Shown one piece after another: positions 43,334 to 52,476 of a stretch of 64,000 nucleotides of DNA. Source of the stretch: DTU013 sp964490975 (lineage in GTDB: Bacteria; Bacillota; Clostridia; Acetivibrionales; DTU013); assembly GCA_964490975.1 (NCBI GenBank), contig CAZBEQ010000004.1, positions 1 to 64,000 on the forward strand, given 5' to 3'. The translations under genes were made by a program, and so were the position numbers. The notes below the pieces were generated by a model. The model ran no database searches and was not told where the DNA came from. It saw only the letters and a program-made list of their open reading frames with translations. Every line of letters begins with the position of its first letter. Position 1 is the stretch's first letter.

Positions 43334-44851
43334 ATGATCAAATTCAGCAGAAAGCTTCTGGCAGCTGTTCTGGCGCTAGTCTTTATTGCCTCAACAGTCT
43401 TTATGGCCGTAACAGCCGCTACTACTCAGGTTACTCAAACAAATAACACTTACACAGGTTCTGCACCCAAGTATGTCTTTATGTTCATCGGGGACGGGAT
43501 GAGCTATCCTCAGATTTACTCTGCGGAAGCTTATAGGGGCAAAGCTCTGAACCCAAAAACAGTAGGCATAGGCAAGCTGAACTTCACAACCTTCCCGATA
43601 GCCGGTTCAGCAACAACCTTCGATTCCACATCAATATGTCCTGATTCGGCCTCCACTGCCACATCAATGGCTACTGGCCAAAAAACCTTAAGCGGTGTAA
43701 TAAATATGGATGTGACCAAAACCACAAAATTCAAGACCATTGCCGAGATGGCAAAGGAGAAAGGTTACAAGGTAGGCATAATTTCAAGCGTATCCATCAA
43801 TCATGCTACTCCGGCTGCATTTTACGCTCACCAGCCTACCCGCAACAATTACTATGAAATAGGCGTAGAGCTGGCAAACAGCAGCTTTGACTACTTCGGA
43901 GGCGGTGGCTTCCTACAGCAGAAAGGCGCCAAGGATGATCAGAAGGATATTTACGATGTAGCAAAAGGCAAAGGCTACAAAGTGGTTAACACCAAGGAGG
44001 AAATATTAGCGCTCAGCAATAAGTCCGGCAAGGTTATTGCAACAAATCCGGTCCTTGATGCTGACAAAGCTCTTCCTTATGAGATCGACCGCAGCGCCGG
44101 CGACCTCTCTCTGGCTGACTTTACCAGAAAAGGCATAGATGTATTGGATAACTCAAAGGGCTTCTTCATGATGGTCGAAGGCGGCAAGATCGACTGGAGC
44201 TGCCACGCAAACGACGCCGCAACCACCATACACGATACCCTGGCGTTTGATAATGCAGTAGGAGAAGCAATAAAATTCTATAACAAGCATCCAAAGGAAA
44301 CCTTGATCCTTGTAACCGCAGACCATGAAACCGGAGGTCTGACCATAGGTTTCTCAGCAACAGGCTATTCAACCTTCTTTGACAAGCTGGCGTACCAGAA
44401 AAAATCCTACAGTGCATTTGATGAGATCATAAAAGCTTACACAAGCAGTACGGAAAAGAAAAAGGCAAAGCTTGAGGACCTAATGCCGGATATCAAAAAG
44501 TACTTCGGCCTCCTTCTTCCAACCGACCCGGATACAGCAGCAAATCCCGGCATGGTCCTGACCAATTATGAGGAGCAGCAGCTAAGGGATGCACTGGTGC
44601 ACAGCATGATAGCTTCCGAGGAAAGAAACTATACTGATTCAGAGAAAATCATTTACGGCAGTTATGAACCGCTTTCAGTCACAGTCACTCATGTTCTTAA
44701 TAACAAGGCCGGTATCGGCTGGACCTCATATTCGCACACCGGTGTTCCCGTGCCTGTGTTCGCATACGGTTCAGGTCAGGAGCTCTTTAGCGGATATTAC
44801 GACAATACGGATATCTTCAATAAGCTAAAATCCATCTTAAAGACAAAGTAA
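43334..44851 (+). CDS. secreted alkaline phosphatase
   Basis: A 505-residue PhoA-family phosphatase with a signal peptide (SRKLLAAVLALVFIASTVFM, cleaved near residue 29). Metal and active-site residues are in place: Asp in FMFIGDGMSYPQ, nucleophile Ser at about 105 in CPDSASTATSMATGQ, ligands in VEGGKIDWSCHANDAA and ADHETGG, and the final HTGVPVPVFAYG. It hydrolyses phosphomonoesters outside the cell or at the wall. GGAGGTG sits 7 bases before the ATG. It is followed by a stem-loop and a YibE/F gene. No clear PhoP box was found upstream. Confidence 0.93.
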   Translation: MIKFSRKLLAAVLALVFIASTVFMAVTAATTQVTQTNNTYTGSAPKYVFMFIGDGMSYPQIYSAEAYRGKALNPKTVGIGKLNFTTFPIAGSATTFDSTSICPDSASTATSMATGQKTLSGVINMDVTKTTKFKTIAEMAKEKGYKVGIISSVSINHATPAAFYAHQPTRNNYYEIGVELANSSFDYFGGGGFLQQKGAKDDQKDIYDVAKGKGYKVVNTKEEILALSNKSGKVIATNPVLDADKALPYEIDRSAGDLSLADFTRKGIDVLDNSKGFFMMVEGGKIDWSCHANDAATTIHDTLAFDNAVGEAIKFYNKHPKETLILVTADHETGGLTIGFSATGYSTFFDKLAYQKKSYSAFDEIIKAYTSSTEKKKAKLEDLMPDIKKYFGLLLPTDPDTAANPGMVLTNYEEQQLRDALVHSMIASEERNYTDSEKIIYGSYEPLSVTVTHVLNNKAGIGWTSYSHTGVPVPVFAYGSGQELFSGYYDNTDIFNKLKSILKTK

Positions 44852-44871
44852 GCTAAGTTTTCCGGAGACGG

Positions 44872-44910
44872 GGACGGTTATCATGCAAAGGAGAATGTAT
44901 GAAACCGTCC
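44872..44910 (+). terminator. stem-loop after alkaline phosphatase
   Basis: GGACGGTT (44872-44879) and AACCGTCC (44903-44910) can pair across a 23-base loop, followed by TCATTTC. A weak terminator or attenuator before the YibE/F gene. Confidence 0.45.
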
Positions 44911-44941
44911 TCATTTCACCAGCGAAAGGACGGGGTCAATA

Positions 44942-46102
44942 TTGCGGCAGACATTGCATGTAAAACCTGAGTTAAAATCTAACCTTATATTCTCGATATT
45001 CATACTAGCGGTATCATTAGTGCTTTTCCTTCTCCCCACAGGCTTTGAAAGGGAAGACAATGCCTATGGGACCCAAGCCAGGGTGAAAATCCTCGAGACA
45101 GACAATTCCAATATGCACTCAACCGGTTTGATAAAGCATGGGACCCAGATCTGTGAAGTTGAAATAATATCAGGGCAGTTTAAGGGCCAACAGGCTGCAG
45201 CAATCAACGAGCTTTCAGGAAAGCTGGAAATGGACAAGATCTTCATGCCGGGTGACAAGGCGTTAGCCGGTATTGACATAAACAACGGTACAATTCATTT
45301 TGTCACTCTCATCGACCACTATCGTGTCAACCTGGAGTTAATCCTTTTCGGTGCATTTATGCTCCTGCTGATAATATTTGCCGGCTGGACAGGCGTAAGG
45401 GCAATACTATCCTTTGCATTCACAGTGCTGATGATCTGGAAGGTCCAGATACCATTATTCCTCAAGGGATATAACCCTGTTATCCTCTCTCTTCTTGTAG
45501 TGGCAGCATTGACTACGGTGACCATCCTTCTTGTATCCGGGTTCAATACCAAATCACTTGTCGCCATTCTGGGTTCACTGTCCGGCTCCATGCTGACCTG
45601 TATATTGGCTGTTATCTTCGGAAAAAGCTTTAAGGTCCACGGCGCCGTTCTAAGCTTTTCGGAGAGTTTACTGTATTCGGGCTACCAGAACCTGAGCCTT
45701 ACTGATATTTTTATAGCCAGTATATTCATTGCATCTGCCGGGGCATTGATGGACCTTGCCATGGACATCTCTGCAGCCGTTTATGAGATCGTAGAAAAGA
45801 AACCATCCATTACAGCCAGGGAAGCCATCAGATCCGGATTTTCCATCGGGCGCTCCGTTCTGGGCACTACGATGACTACGCTGCTCTTGGCATATTCAGG
45901 TGGTTACATTGCGCTTCTAATGGTATTCATGTCCCTGGATACCCCGCTTGTCAGCATCCTGAATCTGAAGTATGTCTCGGGAGAAATACTCAACACCATA
46001 GTCGGCAGCTTCGGACTTGTAACGGTTGCACCTTTTACAGCGATACTGGCTGGTATCTTCTTTACTAAAGCAATGGCAAGCCGAAAACTGACTACGTCCT
46101 GA
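44942..46102 (+). CDS. YibE/F-like membrane protein
   Basis: A 386-residue protein with one N-terminal helix (LIFSIFILAVSLVLFLLP), an extracytoplasmic beta domain (about 38-125, with VKILETDNS and CEVEIISGQFKGQQ) and about seven further helices, the layout of YibE/F (COG5438). The function is unknown. The start is uncertain; TTG 44942 with a weak GGGGT upstream gives the family's normal beginning. The last codons (RKLTTS) overlap the left flank of repeat copy 2, so the end may have been altered by the insertion. Confidence 0.82.
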   Translation: MRQTLHVKPELKSNLIFSIFILAVSLVLFLLPTGFEREDNAYGTQARVKILETDNSNMHSTGLIKHGTQICEVEIISGQFKGQQAAAINELSGKLEMDKIFMPGDKALAGIDINNGTIHFVTLIDHYRVNLELILFGAFMLLLIIFAGWTGVRAILSFAFTVLMIWKVQIPLFLKGYNPVILSLLVVAALTTVTILLVSGFNTKSLVAILGSLSGSMLTCILAVIFGKSFKVHGAVLSFSESLLYSGYQNLSLTDIFIASIFIASAGALMDLAMDISAAVYEIVEKKPSITAREAIRSGFSIGRSVLGTTMTTLLLAYSGGYIALLMVFMSLDTPLVSILNLKYVSGEILNTIVGSFGLVTVAPFTAILAGIFFTKAMASRKLTTS

Positions 46103-46136
46103 TCACTATAATAATGAGCTTGCAGATGCTTACTTT

Positions 46137-46256
46137 TTCAACTTTTGGGCAAAAGCACAAGCCTAAATACGTGATTAGGCTACATAATTCAGGATTCTAT
46201 CGAATTATTATATTCCTTACCTGGTATTTAAATGAATCAGGCGCCCAAAAGTTGAA
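46137..46256. mobile_element. 120-bp MITE-like element, copy 2
   Basis: Same ends and length as copy 1. The left flank from about 46091 (starting ACTACG, then CCTGATCACTATAATAATG) is shared with copy 1 apart from a 4-base difference. It lies between the convergent YibE/F and SWIM genes. Confidence 0.75.
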
Positions 46257-46387
46257 TTTTCAAACAGTTCATGGCAGGTTAATGAGTGGCGATCACATTT
46301 CTTCACGCCTATCACAGACTAACACTCTCGTCAAAACAGTGGGAAAATAAGTTATAGTTCAATCTGTACCCGGTAACATCATCTCAA

Positions 46388-47128
46388 TCATTTATTGTTG
46401 TCGCTCTTTATATCAATACCAAACATGGCTGCCGTATCTGCATCTTCCAGAATACGCGAGCTCCTTGCTCCGGCTCTTTCTAGCATATCCTGTGTCTTTT
46501 CTCTAATAGCATCGGATATAAGCTCTTCCATATTTATGCCCCTGAGCGTGAAAAACAGTGCCGGATTCTCGTCAAGCCTTGCCCCGATTCCGTAAAGAGC
46601 AGCAGCCACATGCTTACACATGATAGCAAAATCGGGACAGCTGCAGTCAAATCTTATTTCCTTCGGTGATGGAAACAGGCCACTCCCCTTTGAAGTAAAC
46701 AGCTCCGAAAGCGCCTTCGGGAATTTTCCGTCGATCAGTTCCTGCAGTGAGTCAATTTTCCCTTCACAGGACTTTTTTATCCTCTCCCAAACCTTGTCCT
46801 CTACAGGAGTGATCAGCACTACAACATCATAGGGCTTGGCTCTGGTCCCCTGCACCTTTGCAGTCACTCTGCCCTTATCGATCTTCAAGTCAAGTACCGC
46901 ACCACTACGAACATAGGTGCGTCCTCTGGAAATACGGTTTTCATAATCAGAGTAGCTTTCGAGATTATCATTCCACGCCTTCCCCCACCATGTACAGGCA
47001 AGCTTTCTTCCCTGGATCACGACGGGCGAAATATCAGCATTCTTTTTCCTTAGCTTCTCAACGGACTTCCGTGCCTTCATTTCTCTCTCAGCCGCCGATA
47101 CATACTTCGGGAATCCACTAGATGACAT
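46388..47128 (-). CDS. SWIM zinc-finger protein
   Basis: A 246-residue protein. The N-terminal half has the conserved LACTWWGKAWNDNLESY and an RISRGRTYVRSG segment of bacterial SWIM proteins. The zinc motif CxCx(n)CxH appears as CSCPDFAIMCKHVAAALYG (about residues 160-178). GAGGGGG precedes the ATG. It lies 51 bases after an SNF2 helicase, a pairing common in Firmicutes and Actinobacteria and thought to act together on DNA or RNA. The C-terminal 60 residues are helical and acidic. Confidence 0.88.
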   Translation of the reverse strand: MSSSGFPKYVSAAEREMKARKSVEKLRKKNADISPVVIQGRKLACTWWGKAWNDNLESYSDYENRISRGRTYVRSGAVLDLKIDKGRVTAKVQGTRAKPYDVVVLITPVEDKVWERIKKSCEGKIDSLQELIDGKFPKALSELFTSKGSGLFPSPKEIRFDCSCPDFAIMCKHVAAALYGIGARLDENPALFFTLRGINMEELISDAIREKTQDMLERAGARSSRILEDADTAAMFGIDIKSDNNK

Positions 47129-47179
47129 AAATTTTACCCCCTCTGCGCCTGATGCTTATCAGACCTGCATATCCACAAA

Positions 47180-49858
47180 TCATATCGTCAGCTTGAACAA
47201 ATTTATCAGCTGCTGGTTATCCATTTCAGTAATCCAGCTTTCATTGATATCCGGTATGATTTCCTTCGTCATTCTCATTTTCTCTTCTATCATCTCGTCA
47301 ATCTTTTCTTCTATTGTACCCTTTGTAATAAATTTATGCACCAGTACATTTTTACTCTGGCCTATTCTGAAGGCCCTGTCAGTAGCCTGATTTTCAACCG
47401 CCGGATTCCACCAGCGGTCAAAGTGTACCACATGATTTGCAGCAGTGAGATTCAGTCCGACACCGCCGGCTTTAATGGATAATACCATAAACGGCACATA
47501 TTCATGTCCCTGGAATTTCGCAACGATGTCCTTGCGTCTGGCGACCGGCGTTTCTCCATGCAGTACAAGTCCTTCACGGTGGAATACTGTTTGAAGAAAT
47601 ACGGCCAGCGGCTCTGTGATCTCCTTGAACTGAGTAAACACAATCACTTGCTCTCTTTTTTCATATATGGTTTCACAAATCTCCCTAAGCCTTTCAAACT
47701 TACCGCTTTCATTTTCCATATAAACATCCTGTCCGAGATACTGATCCGGATGATTACATATCTGTTTAAATTTCATAAGCGCAGCAAGTACCATGCCTTT
47801 TCGTTCAATTCCCTCTGTAGTCTCCAGCTTTTGCTTAAGCTCATTGACCATGGAGGTGTACAATGCGGCCTGCTTTTTGAAAAGACTCGTATAGGTCTTC
47901 ATCTCTATCTTATCAGGCAGATCAGTGATAATGCTCCTGTCCGTTTTCAACCTTCTGAGTATGAATGGCGATACGATCTGCTTAAGTCTGGCATAGCCCT
48001 CCTTGCTATCCTTCAGCCTTCGGGCAAAATTGCTGAATTCCTTTGCATTTCCTAAAAGGCCTTTATTAAGAAAATCAAAAATCGACCACAGATCCGACAG
48101 TCTGTTTTCCACCGGAGTCCCTGTCAGCGCTATCCTGTTAAGGGCCTTTATTTTCTTTACAGTTCTTGACTGCTTTGTTCCCGGATTTTTAATTGCCTGC
48201 GCCTCATCTAGCACGACTGTGTCCCATTTGGTTTCTGTTATCCACTCCAGCCTGTGAAGCATACCGTAAGTCGTGATATATATCCCTTCACCGGCATTAC
48301 CAGTCTGCAACAAACCCCTTCCCTCCTGAGGATGGATCACATAATACTTAAGCTCAGGAGCAAATCTTGTGATTTCTGCCGTCCAGTTCCCGATCAGTGA
48401 GGCAGGTACAACCAGCAGGGCCTTCTCCTCTTTTTTCATCCGCGTATTATTCAGCAGGGCAATCACCTGAATGGTTTTCCCAAGTCCCATGTCATCGGCA
48501 AGGCATGCTCCCAGGCCCAGCGATTTCATGGTGTAAAGCCATGCAACTCCTCTTTGCTGGTATGCCCTGAGCACGGCTTGAAAATCTGGTCCGCACTCCG
48601 CATCGGCTATTGTATCAGGCTTCTTCAACCGTGAGAGGATCGTCTCAAGCCACTCCCCATTGCTCACCTCAACTTCGCAAACCTTCTCATCTATGTTGAC
48701 GAGCTTTTCTGGCGACAGCTGCAGGCGCATGGCTTCCATCATGGTCAGCGCCCCTCGCTGTGCCTCTTTTTGAGCGTGCTCGTATGCTGCGAGAGTTTCG
48801 CGGAGACGTTCCGGATCAATCTCCACCCACCTGCCTTTTATGAATGCCAGCCCTTCTGTCTCTGACATCAGCTTCCTCAGCTCTTCAGGCGTGATTGTTT
48901 CTTCTCCCAGCGACAGCTGCACATCAAAATCCACCAAAGCGTCCAGTCCAACACGCGAAGGCTCTTTATTCCCTATGTTAATGGATATTTTCGGCGATCC
49001 GGTTTTGTTCCTCCACCAGTTAGGTATCCTGCAAAGAATACCTGCCGATTCATATAAGGGAACTTCTTTCAAGAAAATATAAGCTTCATCAGAATTCAAA
49101 CCTATCGGGTGGAATATCTCTCCAGTATTAAGTAATCCGGATACAAAAGGGCTATGCTGTGCCGCCCTGTTGACGGCAGATAGCAGCTCAAGCATTTTTT
49201 GGCTGTTCAGCCCATATTCCGTCAAAGCATTTTTTAGAGGAAGATGTCTGCCCTTTCCGGTCGGAGACGGTTCTGCCGCATATGTGGCAAGAAACGCAAA
49301 GGGATAATTTGCTTTATTGCTTTCAACCAGATGGAAATATACCTTGCCTGCAATATGAATGTCGGGATTTTTGCTAATAAAGTATTCAGCCACTGTCCCG
49401 TGGAACTTCTTTATTTCATCTGAAAAAGCTCCGTTAAGCTTGTCCCAGGCGTGAGAAATCCAATCCGGGCCAAGGTGTTCCGAGCCCATAATGAAGGGTG
49501 CCTGTGCAAGCAGCTTCTCCAGTTCCTCCGGCTCCAATACTGCATTTGCCCTGTCACGCAGCGTTTCCAGGTCAGGATTTTCTGATAGGCACTTCACAAA
49601 ATCTGATGCAATTTTGGACAGATACTCCACTGTTCCTGAAAGCGGTGCGGCTATTTTGACTGTTCCAAGCTTGAGCAGAGCCTGGTCACGATTTGCCATA
49701 TACGTATCATATAAATCCTGCTGAATTTCAATATCTGCTTGTTCAACGCCGTCACCCTGCTGCCCGGCATCACGGCTCACATATTTCCAATCAAGCACAT
49801 ACCCGCCGTCAGGCTCAATGATGGCAATCAGTTCTCTTCCTGAAGGGCTCATACCCAT
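47180..49858 (-). CDS. SNF2-family (RapA-like) DEAD/DEAH helicase
   Basis: 892 residues. The N-terminal 400 residues match bacterial SNF2-associated regions (LAYINVF-like motifs are replaced by GLAFIKGRWVEIDPERL). The ATPase core starts near 440: Q-motif YQQRGVAWLYTMKSLG, Walker A ADDMGLGKTIQ, Walker B VVLDEAQAIKN, motif III ALTGTPVENRLSDLW, and motifs V/VI LSIKAGGVGLNLT and DRAFRIGQSKNV. It is a double-stranded DNA translocase of unknown target. GGGGAG lies about 8 bases upstream of the ATG. It is the middle gene of the HEAT-SNF2-SWIM operon, 28 bases after the HEAT gene. Confidence 0.93.
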   Translation of the reverse strand: MGMSPSGRELIAIIEPDGGYVLDWKYVSRDAGQQGDGVEQADIEIQQDLYDTYMANRDQALLKLGTVKIAAPLSGTVEYLSKIASDFVKCLSENPDLETLRDRANAVLEPEELEKLLAQAPFIMGSEHLGPDWISHAWDKLNGAFSDEIKKFHGTVAEYFISKNPDIHIAGKVYFHLVESNKANYPFAFLATYAAEPSPTGKGRHLPLKNALTEYGLNSQKMLELLSAVNRAAQHSPFVSGLLNTGEIFHPIGLNSDEAYIFLKEVPLYESAGILCRIPNWWRNKTGSPKISINIGNKEPSRVGLDALVDFDVQLSLGEETITPEELRKLMSETEGLAFIKGRWVEIDPERLRETLAAYEHAQKEAQRGALTMMEAMRLQLSPEKLVNIDEKVCEVEVSNGEWLETILSRLKKPDTIADAECGPDFQAVLRAYQQRGVAWLYTMKSLGLGACLADDMGLGKTIQVIALLNNTRMKKEEKALLVVPASLIGNWTAEITRFAPELKYYVIHPQEGRGLLQTGNAGEGIYITTYGMLHRLEWITETKWDTVVLDEAQAIKNPGTKQSRTVKKIKALNRIALTGTPVENRLSDLWSIFDFLNKGLLGNAKEFSNFARRLKDSKEGYARLKQIVSPFILRRLKTDRSIITDLPDKIEMKTYTSLFKKQAALYTSMVNELKQKLETTEGIERKGMVLAALMKFKQICNHPDQYLGQDVYMENESGKFERLREICETIYEKREQVIVFTQFKEITEPLAVFLQTVFHREGLVLHGETPVARRKDIVAKFQGHEYVPFMVLSIKAGGVGLNLTAANHVVHFDRWWNPAVENQATDRAFRIGQSKNVLVHKFITKGTIEEKIDEMIEEKMRMTKEIIPDINESWITEMDNQQLINLFKLTI

Positions 49859-49885
49859 TCCACGCTCTCCCCATGCTTTCCCGCT

Positions 49886-50839
49886 TCACTCGTCTTCTTC
49901 ATCTTCTTCGTCATCATCGTCATAGTCAGAATAATAATCCTCAAAATACTCATCAAGATCGCTCATATCTCCGCCAAGGTCCGAAACATCGGTATTGAAC
50001 TCACAATACTCTTCACGTGTCAGCTCCGCAACATGACGTTCCACATAACCCCTTATTGCAGGTATCGCCCTGCCATCTCCGTACACAGCAAGAGCTCTTG
50101 CCTCAAGCACTTTGACCTCACTACTCCTGAAGCACTCCTTCAACAGTCTGTATATCCGTTCAGATTTATTTTCCGATGCAATGTTCGCTATCGCTAAAAT
50201 CAGACAGCTATATAAAGTGCCTTTTTTCTCAATTTTTTCAAGCAAATCAGTGATCGGTTCGATAGCTGCTTCCTCAAGCGCTTCCAACGCATCCATGACA
50301 CCCGCAATTGTTTCTTTGTCGGATTTTTCATTATCAAGCTGATTAATTATAGCCAATAAAGCATTTAAAAATTGAGGCGACGCAATTATCTCTGCAATAC
50401 GAACAATTGCCTTTTGTTCATATGTAAAACACTTATTCCCGCCCAGCTGCATAGAGTCCAAGGCATGCAGAATATCCTCCAAAAATGAGTCATCGAACCT
50501 TTCTATCCTGTCAATCAATCCCGTCGGCAATGCACCTGCATTTTTCTCTTCCAGCAGTGTTACTAAATAACGAATATCAGCAAACGTGTGCAAGCTTTCA
50601 AAATATTCTACAGGCGCCATTCCGCCAAGTTCCTTGATATTTCTCGTCTCCCACTCATCCATGAAGCTTATCGAATCATGGAATACATCATTAATAATAG
50701 CATAAAGTCCTTGGAGATCCTTACTCTCCTTAAGTTCTTTGACACGCTTTTTGTTTGCTTTTCTGAACCGGGCTACATTCTTGTCGATACATTCTTTTAG
50801 ATGATCTGCAACAAACCTTGATCTCTCCGAATTATTCAT
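49886..50839 (-). CDS. HEAT-like helical protein with acidic tail
   Basis: 317 residues of helical repeats. The segment from about 110 to 285 shows HEAT-like pairs (AIVRIAEIIASPQFLNALLA, AGVMDALEALEEAAIEPITD, YRLLKECFRSSEVKVLEARA). The last 18 residues are nearly all Asp/Glu. There is no signal peptide. The frame opens at 50869, but the ATG at 50839 has GGGAGTG 7 bases upstream. As first gene of the operon with SNF2 and SWIM proteins it may be a scaffold or a DNA-mimic-like partner; this is inference from context and composition. Confidence 0.7.
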   Translation of the reverse strand: MNNSERSRFVADHLKECIDKNVARFRKANKKRVKELKESKDLQGLYAIINDVFHDSISFMDEWETRNIKELGGMAPVEYFESLHTFADIRYLVTLLEEKNAGALPTGLIDRIERFDDSFLEDILHALDSMQLGGNKCFTYEQKAIVRIAEIIASPQFLNALLAIINQLDNEKSDKETIAGVMDALEALEEAAIEPITDLLEKIEKKGTLYSCLILAIANIASENKSERIYRLLKECFRSSEVKVLEARALAVYGDGRAIPAIRGYVERHVAELTREEYCEFNTDVSDLGGDMSDLDEYFEDYYSDYDDDDEEDEEDE

Positions 50840-50953
50840 ATAAACACTCCCAAAATATATATTTCTCAAACTATATTATCATATCAGCCGAATATCCAAT
50901 AACTAAATTTCTTCGTTTACTTTACTTTCACTTTCTCACACCTATAACATAAC

Positions 50954-50981
50954 AAAAAAGGAGCTCTGATAAAAAAGCTCC
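50954..50981 (-). terminator. terminator after the coiled-coil gene at 51005
   Basis: GGAGCT (50960-50965) pairs with AGCTCC (50976-50981). On the minus strand the stem is followed by TTTTTT (50954-50959). Confidence 0.85.
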
Positions 50982-51004
50982 GCCGTCTCTGTTGATGTAA
51001 GTCA

Positions 51005-51313
51005 TTAAGTCTTGCCACCCTTAATGACTCTAATTTCAACTTCCTGTTTATCAACTTTTATAGTTAAAGTGTCGATTTTATTTTCTACAATTCCAAGCCG
51101 TTCATAAGTCTGCTGGTATCCGTCAAATAAAGCTTTAGTACTACTATCAAGCTTGTTTTCAAGACGGATAACATCGTTTTTCAGCCCGCCGACATCGTCT
51201 TTCAGCCCGCTGACATCGTCTTTCAGCCCGCTGAACTCGTTCTTCACTTCTTTTTTAAACTCTGAAAACTCGCTATACATCCTGGACATAAGTTCAAATG
51301 CTTTATCTTCCAT
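51005..51313 (-). CDS. small coiled-coil protein, paralog of 25754-26481
   Basis: 102 residues: MEDKAFELMSRMYSEFSEFK, then short heptad-type repeats (GLKDDVSGLKDD, GGLKNDVIRLENKLD), a helix (DGYQQTYERLGIVENKIDTL) and the tail VEIRVIKGGKT. It is predicted to be entirely coiled coil. GAGGGTG precedes the ATG. The promoter and LexA-like box are shared with the larger paralog, and its terminator is clear. It has fewer repeat units than 25754-26481, showing that copy number of the 7-residue unit changes within the family. The function is unknown. Confidence 0.72.
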   Translation of the reverse strand: MEDKAFELMSRMYSEFSEFKKEVKNEFSGLKDDVSGLKDDVGGLKNDVIRLENKLDSSTKALFDGYQQTYERLGIVENKIDTLTIKVDKQEVEIRVIKGGKT

Positions 51314-51412
51314 ATCATCGCACCCTCTGTTATATTACTCCTGCCATATAATCTTATCAGAACATTGCCGATAATTCTATAGTCTCTATCATTTACATTT
51401 ACTTACATCTAT

Positions 51413-51448
51413 AGTATAAAGTATTTCCCTCATTAGAACAAGTGTTCT
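51413..51448 (-). promoter_or_regulatory. promoter overlapped by a LexA-like box
   Basis: On the minus strand TTGTTC (51436-51441), a 17-base spacer and TATACT (51413-51418). AGAACAAGTGTTCT (51435-51448) overlaps the -35. Both layout and flanking bases match the promoter at 26569-26604. Confidence 0.75.
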
Positions 51449-51541
51449 TATTATCTGGCCGTTCGACAGCTTTTCTATATACATTTTTCTTCTCATAAGC
51501 TTTTCCAGTTCGTCTATTAGCACGCCTCCTCTTACGTCCAC
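51443..51541 (-). pseudogene. possible 3'-truncated Spo0E-like fragment
   Basis: A minus-strand frame reads GGVLIDELEKLMRRKMYIEK and then LSNGQIIRT. This resembles the first helix of small Spo0E-like phosphatases of clostridia. The expected second helix with SQELD is absent because the frame runs into the LexA-type promoter block. There is an AGGAGG just inside the fragment but no well-placed start codon. Judged from memory of the family; tentative. Confidence 0.3.
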
Positions 51542-51551
51542 TATATTTTCA

Positions 51552-51593
51552 TTATTTCCCCCATCAGTTCATATCTACAGTCTGATCAATCAG
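51552..51593. repeat. 42-bp duplicate of the 3' end of gene 54683-54937
   Basis: This stretch (TTATTTCCCCCATCAGTTCA...) matches 54671-54712 (TTATTTCCCCAATCAGTACA...) with only a few differences. There it encodes the end of a gene on the minus strand (LLTLIDQAVDMY and a stop). Here the rest of that gene is missing and the truncated antitoxin begins at once, marking a recombination junction. Confidence 0.6.
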
Positions 51594-51595
51594 CA

Positions 51596-52048
51596 TCAGG
51601 TTTATTAACATCGGCTGAGATCAAGCATATTAGAGAAAAATATAACGTCAGCCAAAAAGAGTTTTCTGAAATTCTTGATTGGGGCAAAGCAACAATTACC
51701 AGATATGAAAACCATCAGGTCCAAGACCGGGCACATGATGACATATTAAGAAAAATAGACTCGGATCCCCAGTGGTTTTTAGAAATGCTTAATAGAGCGA
51801 AAGGAAGAATATCTGCAAGATCCTTTAGTAAATATTACAGTGCTGCATTTGAACAGTGTGTAAAAATAAATGGCAGCTATTTCTACAAGTCGATACAAAC
51901 AAATACTGTTGTTAATGTTGTAGAGACTCTTCCGAAAAGAACCTGTGCTGAAATTTACAGCAAAAATTTGCATGGTAATGGTGGCATTATATCATCACTC
52001 CTGGGATATTCGAAAGATTCTAAGGTAGATCCGTTACTGTCTGTATAG
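51596..52048 (+). pseudogene. 5'-truncated MqsA-type antitoxin (HTH part and chaperone-addiction-like tail)
   Basis: The frame is open upstream of its first ATG (51785) and encodes LLTSAEIKHIREKYNVSQKE, then LDWGKATITRYENHQVQDRA, the helix-turn-helix of MqsA/YgiT-type antitoxins. The zinc-finger N-terminal half that should precede it is missing and replaced by the duplicated gene end at 51552-51593. The C-terminal 90 residues extend beyond normal MqsA, as expected for a chaperone-addiction region. The following gene encodes a SecB-like protein, 15 bases away. No toxin gene remains. Whether a shortened protein from 51785 is still made is unknown. Confidence 0.6.
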
Positions 52049-52062
52049 AGGGGGATATTGAT

Positions 52063-52476
52063 TTGAAGGAAAGCAGCTTTCAGTTAGTTGGAAAACCACA
52101 AGTCACAAAGGTTCAGTTTGAAATTAATAAGGATTTTGTTTTTGAAAAAGAAGTGGCACTTGAAATTAGTAATAATGTTCGTGTTTTGAAGAATAGTAAT
52201 GAAAAAAAGAACGAATCTATTGTGATTTTAAGTATAGATGTATTTCCTTCAGAAGAACTTGCTGATGTTCCATTTAAAATGGAAATTGAAATACAAGGCT
52301 GTTTCATCTGGGATGAAATATTGGCGAATGATAACGTACAATTAGACGCTATGTTGAAACAAAATGCCCCGGCAGTATTATATAGCTACTTGCGCCCAAT
52401 TATTACATTAGTGACTGTTGAAGCAAATATGCCCCCACTCGTATTGCCACTTATGAATTTCATTGAAGCGGAGTAA
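52063..52476 (+). CDS. SecB-like chaperone of a toxin-antitoxin-chaperone module
   Basis: 137 residues with a SecB-like fold. Strands such as FQLVGKPQVTKVQFEINKDF and IVILSIDVFPSEEL are followed by the family's C-terminal signature APAVLYSYLRPIITLVTVEA and MPPLVLPLMNF, matching the SecB pattern of LFPYxRxxI then GFPPLLLxPINF. Gram-positive bacteria normally lack housekeeping SecB; their SecB-like proteins usually stabilise antitoxins, as in M. tuberculosis HigBA-SecB (TAC). The start is TTG 52063 with AGAGGGGG upstream, 15 bases after the antitoxin remnant. With the toxin lost it may be an orphan. Confidence 0.75.
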   Translation: MKESSFQLVGKPQVTKVQFEINKDFVFEKEVALEISNNVRVLKNSNEKKNESIVILSIDVFPSEELADVPFKMEIEIQGCFIWDEILANDNVQLDAMLKQNAPAVLYSYLRPIITLVTVEANMPPLVLPLMNFIEAE

